NCBI RefSeq assembly: GCF_018853465.1
Contig: NZ_JABBOU010000080.1
Coordinates: forward strand, 1 to 23,499
Direction: 5' to 3'
DNA from: Acidithiobacillus montserratensis
GTDB taxonomy: Bacteria; Pseudomonadota; Gammaproteobacteria; Acidithiobacillales; Acidithiobacillaceae
DNA length: 23,499 nucleotides
The stretch's first letter is position 1, and each line of letters opens with the position of its first letter. The notes under the pieces were generated by a model, which did no database searches, was not told the origin of the DNA, and saw only the letters and a list, made by a program, of their open reading frames with translations. The position numbers and the translations under genes were made by a program. Below are positions 10,087 through 15,578 of this stretch, piece after piece.

Positions 10087-10256
10087 CGGTTCTCCTTCAA
10101 CCAGTCGTTTACATCGCCAAGAATATACCGCTTGGTGCGACGACCCAAGTTCAGGCAAGGCAACCCGTCCAACTCCATTCGCCGCAACGTGCTTTCACTG
10201 ATTTGCAGCAGGGCACAAAGCTGTTGGCGGGTTAGAGTTTCTTCACCGTTTTTCAT
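9960..10256 (-). CDS. AlpA/MerR-like excisionase-type DNA-binding protein
   Basis: A 98-aa protein. Residues 1-57 form a winged helix-turn-helix of the AlpA/Xis kind: LTRQQLCALLQISESTLRRM, then DGLPCLNLGRRTKRYILGD and DVNDWL. The remaining 40 residues overlap the start of the integrase gene by 127 bases in another frame and look less conserved. Such proteins next to int usually act as recombination directionality factors, or as activators of int. It begins with an ATGA overlap with the upstream gene, so it is translationally coupled within the leftward operon. Confidence 0.75.
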   Translation of the reverse strand: MKNGEETLTRQQLCALLQISESTLRRMELDGLPCLNLGRRTKRYILGDVNDWLKENRCPSGPTREAVSMSELWSMGNAFTESCRKVHLRVMPSNWKQS

Positions 10257-10636
10257 AGAACGCCCTCTTCCCGTCGTACTATCAGGCTGAACCCGCGTGG
10301 TGCGTAGTCGCGGTTGAACTCATCCAATAGCTCCCGCATATCGTCACCCAGATTCACGCACACCCCGATCCCTGCCAGTCGGTCATAAATCGCATAACAC
10401 GACGGGCACATATACCAGGGCGCAAGCGGCACTTCGTCGCCGTGTATGCGCTCTTCAACGTCCGTTCTTGGACTGCGCCAGCGGATAAACGGATGCGCCA
10501 GGCTCCCGTGATCTATCCGATAGCGACACGAACGACAGTACGTGCGCCTCTTTCGATTCAGAACTTTGGGCGTGGACCGAGCCTCGTAATACCATTCAGC
10601 ATCGTAATCGTAATCACATCCACATTGCAGGCTCAT
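10253..10636 (-). CDS. Hypothetical protein with cysteine pairs
   Basis: A 127-aa protein that I do not recognise. It has CGC at residues 5-7, CRSC near residue 34 and CPSC near residue 77, a spacing that could bind zinc as a ribbon-type fold. The C-terminal quarter is charged (RELLDEFNRDYAPRGFS). It starts and ends with ATGA overlaps, so it is co-translated with its neighbours in the left operon. A role in host takeover or regulation is only suggested by its position. Confidence 0.6.
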   Translation of the reverse strand: MSLQCGCDYDYDAEWYYEARSTPKVLNRKRRTYCRSCRYRIDHGSLAHPFIRWRSPRTDVEERIHGDEVPLAPWYMCPSCYAIYDRLAGIGVCVNLGDDMRELLDEFNRDYAPRGFSLIVRREEGVL

Positions 10637-10785
10637 TTCACTATCCTCCTGATCACAAGAGCGGCTCTGTTAGTGTTCTGCATAAGCGCCAGAAGAGCTT
10701 TTCGGTAGGTCGGGAATGAACCAACCTCTGACCAACGGGGGTGATCTCCGACAGGAAATAAATAGAGGACGGAAAATGTAGTCAT
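10633..10785 (-). CDS. Small hypothetical protein, 50 aa
   Basis: MTTFSVLYLFPVGDHP begins a 50-aa product. The ATG at 10785 forms an ATGA overlap with the upstream stop, and the gene's own stop overlaps the next start. The longer open frame upstream is a shadow of the neighbouring gene. There is no recognisable domain; the protein is short, basic at the C-terminus (NRAALVIRRIVK) and not a clear membrane protein. The call rests on the coupling pattern shared by the whole operon. Confidence 0.5.
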   Translation of the reverse strand: MTTFSVLYLFPVGDHPRWSEVGSFPTYRKALLALMQNTNRAALVIRRIVK

Positions 10786-11213
10786 AGCCGCACCCCCATC
10801 AGACAGCCGTAGCCGCCGGCGAACGCAAATTTCGCATTCGGCACGTCGTTGGTGGAAATTTGGCAGCCTGGCAGAGTTTGCAGAAGCCTCAGATATTCCA
10901 TAGCAAAGAGGCGGACTGACCCCGGAGGAACTGGCAGATACGCAACCCATCCAGCAGCGTCGTCAAGAGGGAGATCGCAAACTGGCTCGGATGCGCTAAA
11001 GATTCCACATTCCAGACTTCTTTGTATCTCTCTGAACCGCCCTGCAATCTCTTTTGGCGGTTCTGGCAGAAACTCGCCATCGACGATCACATGGTCTACG
11101 GCGATCATAATCTGCCCGTCACTTGCGCATACCAAGCCGGCTTCCATCCACGGTTTCCGCAACCACTCGCGGGGATCTGGGCGCTTGGCGCAGAATTTCG
11201 TCAAGTCAATCAC
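10782..11213 (-). CDS. Hypothetical phage protein, 143 aa
   Basis: The chosen start is GTG at 11213 (VIDLTKFCAKRPDPREWLRK), with GAGAGGG about six bases upstream and an 8-base overlap with the gene before it. An upstream in-frame ATG would give 178 aa but would lie wholly inside the preceding gene. The product has no membrane segment. The segment CASDGQIMIAVDHVIVDGEF, followed by proline-rich PEPPKE, resembles in layout small phage proteins of unknown fold. I do not recognise a family. It is coupled to the 50-aa gene by an ATGA overlap. Confidence 0.55.
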   Translation of the reverse strand: MIDLTKFCAKRPDPREWLRKPWMEAGLVCASDGQIMIAVDHVIVDGEFLPEPPKEIAGRFREIQRSLECGIFSASEPVCDLPLDDAAGWVAYLPVPPGSVRLFAMEYLRLLQTLPGCQISTNDVPNAKFAFAGGYGCLMGVRL

Positions 11214-11469
11214 GATAAGCCCTCTCCATCTTCGTACTCGCGCACGATGTGAATACATCCAGATCCATACACCAAGCGCCCCAAATGGGCGGGGTAGCCA
11301 TAACCAGGGACCATCCACGTCGGGTCAGTTCCCTAGGCGTCGCCCAAAAATCCACTACAGCGCCCTGCACATGCAGGTGCGTATAGCCACCTTGGTAGTC
11401 TGTCCCATAGACCGGAAACAGCCTGCCATCATACCGCCGGATGATCCCGGCCAAGCGTCGTGCGTTCAT
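11206..11469 (-). CDS. Small hypothetical protein, 87 aa
   Basis: Starts at ATG 11469 (MNARRLAGIIRRYDGRLFPV), which overlaps the antirepressor stop as ATGA. The product is a soluble 87-aa protein rich in aromatic residues (WATPRELTRRGWSL, PPIWGAWCMDL) with no recognised domain. It overlaps the next start by 8 bases. Its place directly after the antirepressor makes a regulatory or accessory role possible, but nothing in the sequence shows one. Confidence 0.55.
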   Translation of the reverse strand: MNARRLAGIIRRYDGRLFPVYGTDYQGGYTHLHVQGAVVDFWATPRELTRRGWSLVMATPPIWGAWCMDLDVFTSCASTKMERAYRD

Positions 11470-12254
11470 TGAAGTTTCCCGGTCGGATGCAGCGTCAATA
11501 GAGTCTGCAGTCCCTGGATACGCTTCTGGATGTACGTCAGCCCCTTGCCCGTCACCAGGGTTCTGGCGTAGGTGCAAACTTCGTTATGTTTGTCCTTATA
11601 GGCTTTCTCGACTACGCGAAAGTATCCTGCATCGATGTATTGCTGATATGGCAGGTTGTTCCGCATCAGGAGACCATCTTCGCGCAAAGTCTGGAACATA
11701 CGGTTTGGCCCCATGCCTAGCACCTTGGCAATCTCTTGCACGGTCTGCCCATTGATGGCTTCGCAGACCGCATCATGGAACGCCACCTTCGGTGCCTGTT
11801 CCTGCATAGAGGCTTCCAGCGCCAGAACACGCTCGGTGTACTTCAGCAACAAGATGCGCAGACTGTCGGGGTCGGTCAGTGCGTGGTGGATCCCTTCGGC
11901 CATCGCCACCATCCGTGATCCGGTTGCCGGTTCGCGCAACCGCCGTTCGCACTCGATGAAATACTGCCGGGCTTCCTTACCCTTGGTCGTGCGCTCGACC
12001 ATGGAGAGTTCCTTCGCCATGTCCAGGGTGAGGGCGTATTCTTTGGATGGACGACCGACTTTGGAGTTTTCCCCAATTTCGGGGAAAATTATAAAGTCTT
12101 GATTTTTAACGAACTCGAACTGCCTGATGCGGTCTTGGATCCAAGTCGAAAAGTCCTTTCCAACCTCCAGAAACGCATGGAGGTCTCGGGCATTGACGGT
12201 ATGGGCGGTGTTCTCTCCGATCTGCTGGGTGGATACCGGAATAATCTCTTTCAT
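11466..12254 (-). CDS. Phage antirepressor, AntA/AntB plus KilAC domains
   Basis: A 262-aa protein. Residues about 20-90 match the AntA/AntB antirepressor N-domain: NARDLHAFLEVGKDFSTWI, then FEFVKNQDFI and the SKEYALTLDMAKELSMVERT region with KGKEARQYFIECE. The C-terminal half is KilAC-like: VCEAINGQTVQEIAKVLGM, then a winged-helix segment and YFRVVEKAYKD. Proteins of this build inactivate prophage repressors or redirect host regulation during induction. ATG 12254 has an ATGA overlap with the upstream gene and AAGGTGG nearby. It is the second gene of the operon from the repressor-controlled left promoter, so it should be silent in the lysogen and made on induction. Confidence 0.85.
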   Translation of the reverse strand: MKEIIPVSTQQIGENTAHTVNARDLHAFLEVGKDFSTWIQDRIRQFEFVKNQDFIIFPEIGENSKVGRPSKEYALTLDMAKELSMVERTTKGKEARQYFIECERRLREPATGSRMVAMAEGIHHALTDPDSLRILLLKYTERVLALEASMQEQAPKVAFHDAVCEAINGQTVQEIAKVLGMGPNRMFQTLREDGLLMRNNLPYQQYIDAGYFRVVEKAYKDKHNEVCTYARTLVTGKGLTYIQKRIQGLQTLLTLHPTGKLQ

Positions 12255-12478
12255 GACAAGGCCACCTTCCGGGCGTTGCCCGTGTCCGGCTTGGGCATTT
12301 CGTCCCAAAGCACCACCTTCTGCACCCGTCCGGCGCGGCGAACGGCGGCCATGATCTCCACGATCTTGGTGGCGCGATTAAAAAGGTAGGTAAGAGTCGG
12401 TCCGTCACGGTACTGGACGGCGAGTGCGGTGCAACCAGACTTGGCTATGCCATGAGGCGCTGCAGGAGTGAGTGCCAT
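12251..12478 (-). CDS. Hypothetical protein, first gene of left operon
   Basis: A 75-aa protein starting at ATG 12478 with GGGGGAA as Shine-Dalgarno. It has no recognised domain. The middle reads YRDGPTLTYLFNRATKIVEI, and the C-terminus is basic and then polar. It occupies the place of lambda N, the first gene transcribed leftwards from the operator-controlled promoter, but it lacks an obvious arginine-rich RNA-binding motif, so antitermination is only a positional guess. Its stop overlaps the antirepressor start. Confidence 0.55.
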   Translation of the reverse strand: MALTPAAPHGIAKSGCTALAVQYRDGPTLTYLFNRATKIVEIMAAVRRAGRVQKVVLWDEMPKPDTGNARKVALS

Positions 12479-12526
12479 GTGTTCCCCCAAGGATGCCGCG
12501 CCAGGGCGGGCGGCTTCGATGGTGGA

Positions 12527-12556
12527 AGTATAGCCTAGCGCTATATGTTAATGCAA
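12527..12556 (-). promoter_or_regulatory. Left early promoter (PL-like)
   Basis: On the minus strand TTGCAT (12556-12551) and TATACT (12532-12527) are 18 bases apart. The -10 matches the consensus at five of six positions, while the -35 is weak. One operator covers the -10 and the second overlaps the -35. Transcription would start near 12520 and read the antirepressor-to-integrase operon. Confidence 0.55.
12529..12545. promoter_or_regulatory. Repressor operator OL1-like
   Basis: TATAGC-CTAGC-GCTATA, a perfect 6+5+6 palindrome overlapping the left promoter -10. The same motif recurs upstream of cI and cro. Confidence 0.75.
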
Positions 12557-12571
12557 TAGCGTATAGCTATA
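12555..12571. promoter_or_regulatory. Repressor operator OL2-like
   Basis: AATAGC-GTATA-GCTATA, one mismatch from a perfect palindrome, centred 26 bases from the neighbouring operator. Confidence 0.7.
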
Positions 12572-12768
12572 TGTATCGAACTGGTATGCTGCCATGTTCG
12601 GATCAGCAATTCCCAACTAACCAATCTGGGCGACCCCAAGAAGATTTTGCCTAAGCATGCGTTGAATTGCACCGAGTGGCCGTTGGCTGGTCCCGAACCG
12701 GGATACTCACGGATCTGGCTTGGATGGTTTCGTCTGCTTGGGCTTATCGGCTATTGCTATCCCGACAC
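12572..12768. other. Gap between left operators and repressor gene
   Basis: About 200 bases with no convincing gene on either strand. A small hairpin, TCCCG-AAC-CGGGA, lies inside it but has no T-run, so the end of the repressor transcript is not clearly marked. The short open frames here lack start signals. Confidence 0.4.
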
Positions 12769-13434
12769 CTACACAAATCGTGTCACCGCACCAACCACAA
12801 CCCCGACAATAATTGAATTCCCAAGCGGTTTCGTGGGGTAGCTTGGGTTCGCCGGAACCAGATACCACTCGCCACCATCGCGCATCAATCTCTTGACATT
12901 AGCCTCGTTATCACCGTTCCGCGTGACCACTATACTCCCATGCTGGTATTGACGCTCCGGATCAACCAGCACCAGCACGCCATCTAGGATAACGGGTTCC
13001 ATGCTGGCACCGACCACCCGTAGATAAAACGACATCGGACTGCAGATGATAGGCGAAGGCGCCATCTCAGTCTCCGGTGACTGGCGCGCCAATTCGACAA
13101 TCTCAGATGGATCGCCACCCGGAACGGTCCCAAGAATTGGGTAGTAGCCGCTAATATCTGGGCCGGGATCTACACGGTCTGCATGCGGCGGCGATAGTAA
13201 TTCGGTGTGCGGGTGGTCCATCCAGTTTTCCGGCTTTCCAAATGCCTGTTCAATTCTGCGGGCAGCCTCAGAGCTAATATTCCTCAATCCTTTAGCTGAA
13301 CTTCCTTTGGCTTTGCTGACCCACTGTTGAATCTGTCCAGGGCTACGGTCAAGTAACCTGCCCATCTCCGCGTTGCTCATCTTGCCCTTGAGCAACAGAA
13401 AGTTTGTCAGCCGTATTTCGTCAATGCTTTGCAT
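12769..13434 (-). CDS. CI-like phage repressor with LexA/S24 domain
   Basis: A 221-aa repressor. Residues 1-75 hold a helix-turn-helix (NAEMGRLLDRSPGQIQQWVS). The C-terminal half is a LexA-type S24 peptidase/dimerisation domain. The nucleophile is S144 in GASMEP and the base is K181 in NVKRLM, a spacing of 37 as in LexA. The place of the self-cleavage Ala-Gly is read as Gly106-Gly107 in TVPGGDP, which is unusual. The start at 13434 is chosen because the helix-turn-helix domain begins there and because TATAAC lies six bases upstream, which predicts a leaderless mRNA. Longer in-frame starts would cross the operators and the cro start. It should hold the left and right promoters shut in the lysogen. 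Confidence 0.9.
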   Translation of the reverse strand: MQSIDEIRLTNFLLLKGKMSNAEMGRLLDRSPGQIQQWVSKAKGSSAKGLRNISSEAARRIEQAFGKPENWMDHPHTELLSPPHADRVDPGPDISGYYPILGTVPGGDPSEIVELARQSPETEMAPSPIICSPMSFYLRVVGASMEPVILDGVLVLVDPERQYQHGSIVVTRNGDNEANVKRLMRDGGEWYLVPANPSYPTKPLGNSIIVGVVVGAVTRFV

Positions 13435-13440
13435 TCGCGA

Positions 13441-13446
13441 GTTATA
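13441..13446 (-). promoter_or_regulatory. -10 box of the repressor promoter (PRM-like)
   Basis: TATAAC on the minus strand ends six bases before the repressor ATG, so the transcript should begin at or next to that codon. No good -35 is present (TCGCAG at 17 bases), as expected for a promoter that needs activation by bound repressor. Confidence 0.5.
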
Positions 13447-13459
13447 GCGCGGTGCTAGA
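13443..13459. promoter_or_regulatory. Repressor operator next to cI (OR3-like)
   Basis: TATAGC-GCGGT-GCTAGA, one mismatch from the palindrome. It overlaps the -10 of the repressor promoter, so occupancy would shut off cI itself. Confidence 0.65.
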
Positions 13460-13468
13460 GAATCTGCG

Positions 13469-13485
13469 ACGTGCGGCACGCTATT
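13469..13485. promoter_or_regulatory. Weak middle operator (OR2-like)
   Basis: ACGTGC-GGCAC-GCTATT matches only the right half-site well. It is centred 26 and 22 bases from its neighbours and at about -43 from the predicted repressor transcript start, the position from which lambda repressor activates PRM. Confidence 0.35.
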
Positions 13486-13511
13486 GACTATATAGCGTTG
13501 TGCTATACAAT
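13484..13511 (+). promoter_or_regulatory. Right early promoter (PR-like)
   Basis: TTGACT (13484-13489), a 16-base spacer and TACAAT (13506-13511) give five of six matches in each box. A perfect operator fills the spacer. The start would fall at about 13518-13519, on the ATG of the Cro-like gene. Confidence 0.7.
13491..13507. promoter_or_regulatory. Repressor operator in PR (OR1-like)
   Basis: TATAGC-GTTGT-GCTATA, a perfect 6+5+6 palindrome between the -35 and -10 of the right promoter. Confidence 0.75.
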
Positions 13512-13518
13512 TGGCGTC

Positions 13519-13743
13519 ATGGATCTTAGAACATACGCAATGAAGCATGGTGGTTTCCCCGCTGTAGCCAAGGCTCTTGGTTTCAACGCTGAATTTCTGC
13601 GCCAAGTCGCCAAAAAGCGTCGGCGGGTTTCCGCTGATACGGCTCTCTACATCGAAGCCGCCACCGACGGCGACATAAGCAAATCAGATCTGCGCCCTGA
13701 TTATTGGCCGCCCGAAGAGTCCCAAAACCGGGGGGCCGCGTGA
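13519..13743 (+). CDS. Cro/YdaS-like DNA-binding protein
   Basis: A 74-aa protein divergent from the repressor. FPAVAKALGFNAEFLRQVAK is a helix-turn-helix, followed by KRRRVSADTALYIEAATDGD and SDLRPDYWP. The ending 'I-E-A-T-x-G ... LRPD' is characteristic of the YdaS/Cro-like family. ATG 13519 has no Shine-Dalgarno and lies seven bases after the -10 box, so the mRNA is probably leaderless. The expected role is to repress the repressor promoter and commit to lytic growth. An upstream in-frame start at 13471 would place the N-terminus across the promoter and is rejected. Confidence 0.8.
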   Translation: MDLRTYAMKHGGFPAVAKALGFNAEFLRQVAKKRRRVSADTALYIEAATDGDISKSDLRPDYWPPEESQNRGAA

Positions 13744-13760
13744 TGGTGATGCCATCACGC
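13738..13760 (+). terminator. tR1-like hairpin after cro
   Basis: GCGTGATGG-TGATG-CCATCACGC is a perfect nine-pair stem with a five-base loop, overlapping the cro stop codon and followed by TTTCT. It stands between cro and cII, where lambda has the terminator tR1. The T-run is short, so termination would be partial. Confidence 0.5.
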
Positions 13761-13828
13761 TTTCTCCTGCCTTGCCTCTGCAGCTTTGAAACAAAGCCTT
13801 GTGTATGCGGATGTGGAGGAGGTAACTC

Positions 13829-14140
13829 ATGACCCTACTATCAGCCACACCACTTGAAAGAGCACGCAAGGCGCACGGGAGAATCTTGCAGAGTCTGCAA
13901 GCCCCTGGAAGTCAGGTTGCCCTCGCCAAAGCGCTTGGGGTTTCGGAAAGCAAAATCTCCCGGCTCAAAAACGAGTCGCTAGAGGACGCCCTGGCGCTGA
14001 TCTATCTGTGCGGGTTCAAGATCGTGGACGAGGACGCAGTGACGATCCGCCGTGATGCCCTGCAGTTCATGCGGCAGTCCTTGGCGCGGGTATTGGCCGA
14101 TGATGCCATGGCGCAGACGATATTTGAGGTGGAGGAATGA
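13829..14140 (+). CDS. CII-like phage regulatory protein
   Basis: A 103-aa protein with GSQVALAKALGVSESKISRL near residues 29-48, the lambda CII-type helix-turn-helix, followed by EDALALIYLCGFKIVDED. Length and position after cro match CII (97 aa), the activator that promotes lysogeny by turning on repressor and integrase transcription. It has a strong Shine-Dalgarno (GGAGGAGG) before ATG 13829, unlike cro. The usual C-terminal degradation tail cannot be judged. A 17-base palindrome lies inside the coding region. It overlaps the following small gene by 4 bases. Confidence 0.75.
   Translation: MTLLSATPLERARKAHGRILQSLQAPGSQVALAKALGVSESKISRLKNESLEDALALIYLCGFKIVDEDAVTIRRDALQFMRQSLARVLADDAMAQTIFEVEE
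13885..13901. repeat. 17-base palindrome inside the cII-like gene
   Basis: CTTGCAGA-G-TCTGCAAG is perfectly symmetrical about one central base. It could bind a dimeric regulator or form a small RNA hairpin. It contains TTGC and GCAA elements but not the lambda CII spacing TTGC-N6-TTGC. Confidence 0.4.
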
Positions 14141-14316
14141 GAAAGACCACCGAGAAAGACTTGGCGCGTCGCGCTGCCCACGAGAGCGCAATCCGAATCC
14201 ACCAGGAGCGCCGGAGACAGACAAAGGCCCTGATCAAACGCGACGGATACGAGACCATCGACCAATTCATCGCCGCCGCCCAGGCGCGGATGGTGGCGAG
14301 GGGAACACACAAATGA
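14137..14316 (+). CDS. Small basic protein, 59 aa
   Basis: MRKTTEKDLARRAAHESAIR begins a 59-aa, strongly basic, probably helical protein with QERRRQTKALIKRDGYETID in the middle. It starts with an ATGA overlap with the CII-like gene, with GGAGGA directly upstream, and its own stop overlaps another ATG. No family is recognised. Its position between cII and the replication gene fits a small regulatory or host-interaction protein, but this is not shown. Confidence 0.55.
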   Translation: MRKTTEKDLARRAAHESAIRIHQERRRQTKALIKRDGYETIDQFIAAAQARMVARGTHK

Positions 14317-14438
14317 AACAAACTTCTATGCCAGGAAACGGGGGCACCCGGATTGCGTTTTCAGCCGCGCGATCATTCCTGGCGCCTATTCTTTCGGCTG
14401 AAAAGGCTGGAAACCCATGTCTACTGACGCACGCCTGA
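14313..14438 (+). CDS. Possible small coupled ORF, 41 aa
   Basis: MKQTSMPGNGGTRIAFSAAR begins a 41-aa frame opened by an ATGA overlap and ending 22 bases inside the replication gene. It may be a real peptide or only a coupling leader that delivers ribosomes to the start at 14417. No domain is recognised. Confidence 0.3.
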   Translation: MKQTSMPGNGGTRIAFSAARSFLAPILSAEKAGNPCLLTHA

Positions 14439-15577
14439 ACACAGGCATTTTGCAGCACCCAAAAATCAAAAAACTGAACAGAAAGTTTGGTCCTCAAGGA
14501 CCGCTTTCATTCATTGCGCTAATTTTGTGGGTAGCTGCCAATCGACCAGATGGTGATCTCGCGGGAATGGACGCTGACGACATTGAACTGGCAATAGATT
14601 GGCCGGAAGAGCCTGAAGAGTTCTTTAGAAGCCTTTTGCATCTGCGCCTGATAGATGAAATAGAGACTGGTCACTATGTCATACACGATTGGGCCGAACA
14701 TAACCCATGGGTTTCAGGAGCAGATGAGCGCTCTGAAAAAGCAAAGTTTGCGGCATTGGTTCGGCGATATGGCAGAAGCAAAGCAGAAGAGATGATGCGT
14801 GCTCAAAAAAGCGATGGGCATGAATCCGCAGAGCGCAACTCTCAAAACAGCACTGCTAAGACGGTGATCGAGCAGAGCGGCAATGGAGATGGAGCATTGC
14901 CAGAAGCAGAGATGAGCGCTGCTCAAAACACCACGGAGCAATGCTCAAATAATCAATCGGTTGTGCTAAATCCTGCTACTAGCATAGCTACTAGCAGAGA
15001 TGAGCAGAGCGCCGAGCAGGATTCGGCTGAGCTAACGGCAGCGTTGGGCTCTGCCCCGTCTCCGTCTCCGTCTCCGTCTCCGTCTCCGTCTCCGTCTCCG
15101 TCTCCGTCTCCGTCTCCGTCTCCGTCTCCGTCTCCAAAAGAGGTTTGTGTGGAAAAACCAAAGTCGGAAGCCGCGCTATCGCTTGGCTCACCACCACCGC
15201 GTAACACAGGACTGGCTTTGCGAGACCCTGTGCCCAAACCGACAGCACAAGCGCGAGCATCCGGCATGACTGCCGCCACTCTTCACGAGTCCCTACCTGA
15301 CCTTTCGTTCGCCGTTGCAGCTGATTGGCTGGCTTATCGCAAGGCCAAAAACTCGCCTCTTACCGCTTCGGCGTGGGCGGCTATCCGCAATGAAATTTTG
15401 AAATCTGGCGTGGCGCCTGACGCAGCGCTGTCGGAGGCCATGGCTGCTGGTTGGCAAGGTTTCAAGGCCGAATGGTATGCGAGCAGAAACAAACAACGGA
15501 AGGATGAACCATCCAGACACTCCGGTTTTGCTGAGCGAGATTACTACAAGGGCGTCAACCCAGACGGGAGTTTTTGA
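14417..15577 (+). CDS. Phage replication initiator-like protein
   Basis: A 386-aa protein in the lambda O position, directly before a DnaC-like gene. Residues 1-100 look like a winged-helix replisome domain: TGILQHPKIKKLNRKFGP, ALILWVAANRPDGDLAG, LLHLRLIDEIETGHYVIHDW. A low-complexity linker follows (residues about 120-250, rich in S, E, Q and A) and includes an unbroken (Pro-Ser)13 run at 214-239. The C-terminal part (residues 290-375, LSFAVAADWLAYRKAKNSPL) resembles the DnaT/DnaD-like C-domain used to load helicase. Iteron-like repeats inside the gene suggest it binds an origin within its own coding region, as lambda O does. Start ATG 14417 has GGAAA upstream. Confidence 0.7.
   Translation: MSTDARLNTGILQHPKIKKLNRKFGPQGPLSFIALILWVAANRPDGDLAGMDADDIELAIDWPEEPEEFFRSLLHLRLIDEIETGHYVIHDWAEHNPWVSGADERSEKAKFAALVRRYGRSKAEEMMRAQKSDGHESAERNSQNSTAKTVIEQSGNGDGALPEAEMSAAQNTTEQCSNNQSVVLNPATSIATSRDEQSAEQDSAELTAALGSAPSPSPSPSPSPSPSPSPSPSPSPSPSPKEVCVEKPKSEAALSLGSPPPRNTGLALRDPVPKPTAQARASGMTAATLHESLPDLSFAVAADWLAYRKAKNSPLTASAWAAIRNEILKSGVAPDAALSEAMAAGWQGFKAEWYASRNKQRKDEPSRHSGFAERDYYKGVNPDGSF
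14722..15005. repeat. Iteron-like repeats, candidate replication origin
   Basis: AGATGAGC occurs at 14722, 14910 and 14998; the first two copies extend to AGATGAGCGCT. CTCAAAA-type repeats lie at 14801, 14841, 14921 and 14943, and GCTACTAGCA is repeated at 14975 and 14987. They sit inside the initiator-like gene, where lambdoid phages carry their origin. The repeats are seen; the origin role is inferred. Confidence 0.35.
15056..15133 (+). repeat. Hexanucleotide microsatellite (CCGTCT)13
   Basis: Thirteen uninterrupted copies of CCGTCT, in frame, encode a Pro-Ser linker of the replication protein. Gain or loss of units changes linker length without a frameshift. Confidence 0.95.
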
Positions 15578-15578
15578 T

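Noticed and set aside
10849..11472. Plus-strand 207-codon open frame opposite the left operon
   Set aside because: Composition looks antisense (rich in Pro, Ser, Arg), there is no Shine-Dalgarno, and the minus-strand genes show consistent ATGA coupling.
12647..12841. Plus-strand 64-codon open frame between the left operators and the repressor
   Set aside because: It overlaps the conserved 3' end of the repressor gene and has no ribosome site or domain.
13471..13518. N-terminal extension of the Cro-like protein from 13471
   Set aside because: It would be translated across the promoter and two operators; ATG 13519 directly follows the predicted transcript start.
15056..15133. Short tandem repeat considered as a CRISPR array
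   Set aside because: Units are six bases with no spacers.
14953..15279. Minus-strand frames with long Asp-Gly or Thr-Glu repeats
   Set aside because: They are antisense translations of the CCGTCT microsatellite in the replication gene; there are no start signals and the plus-strand gene explains the region.
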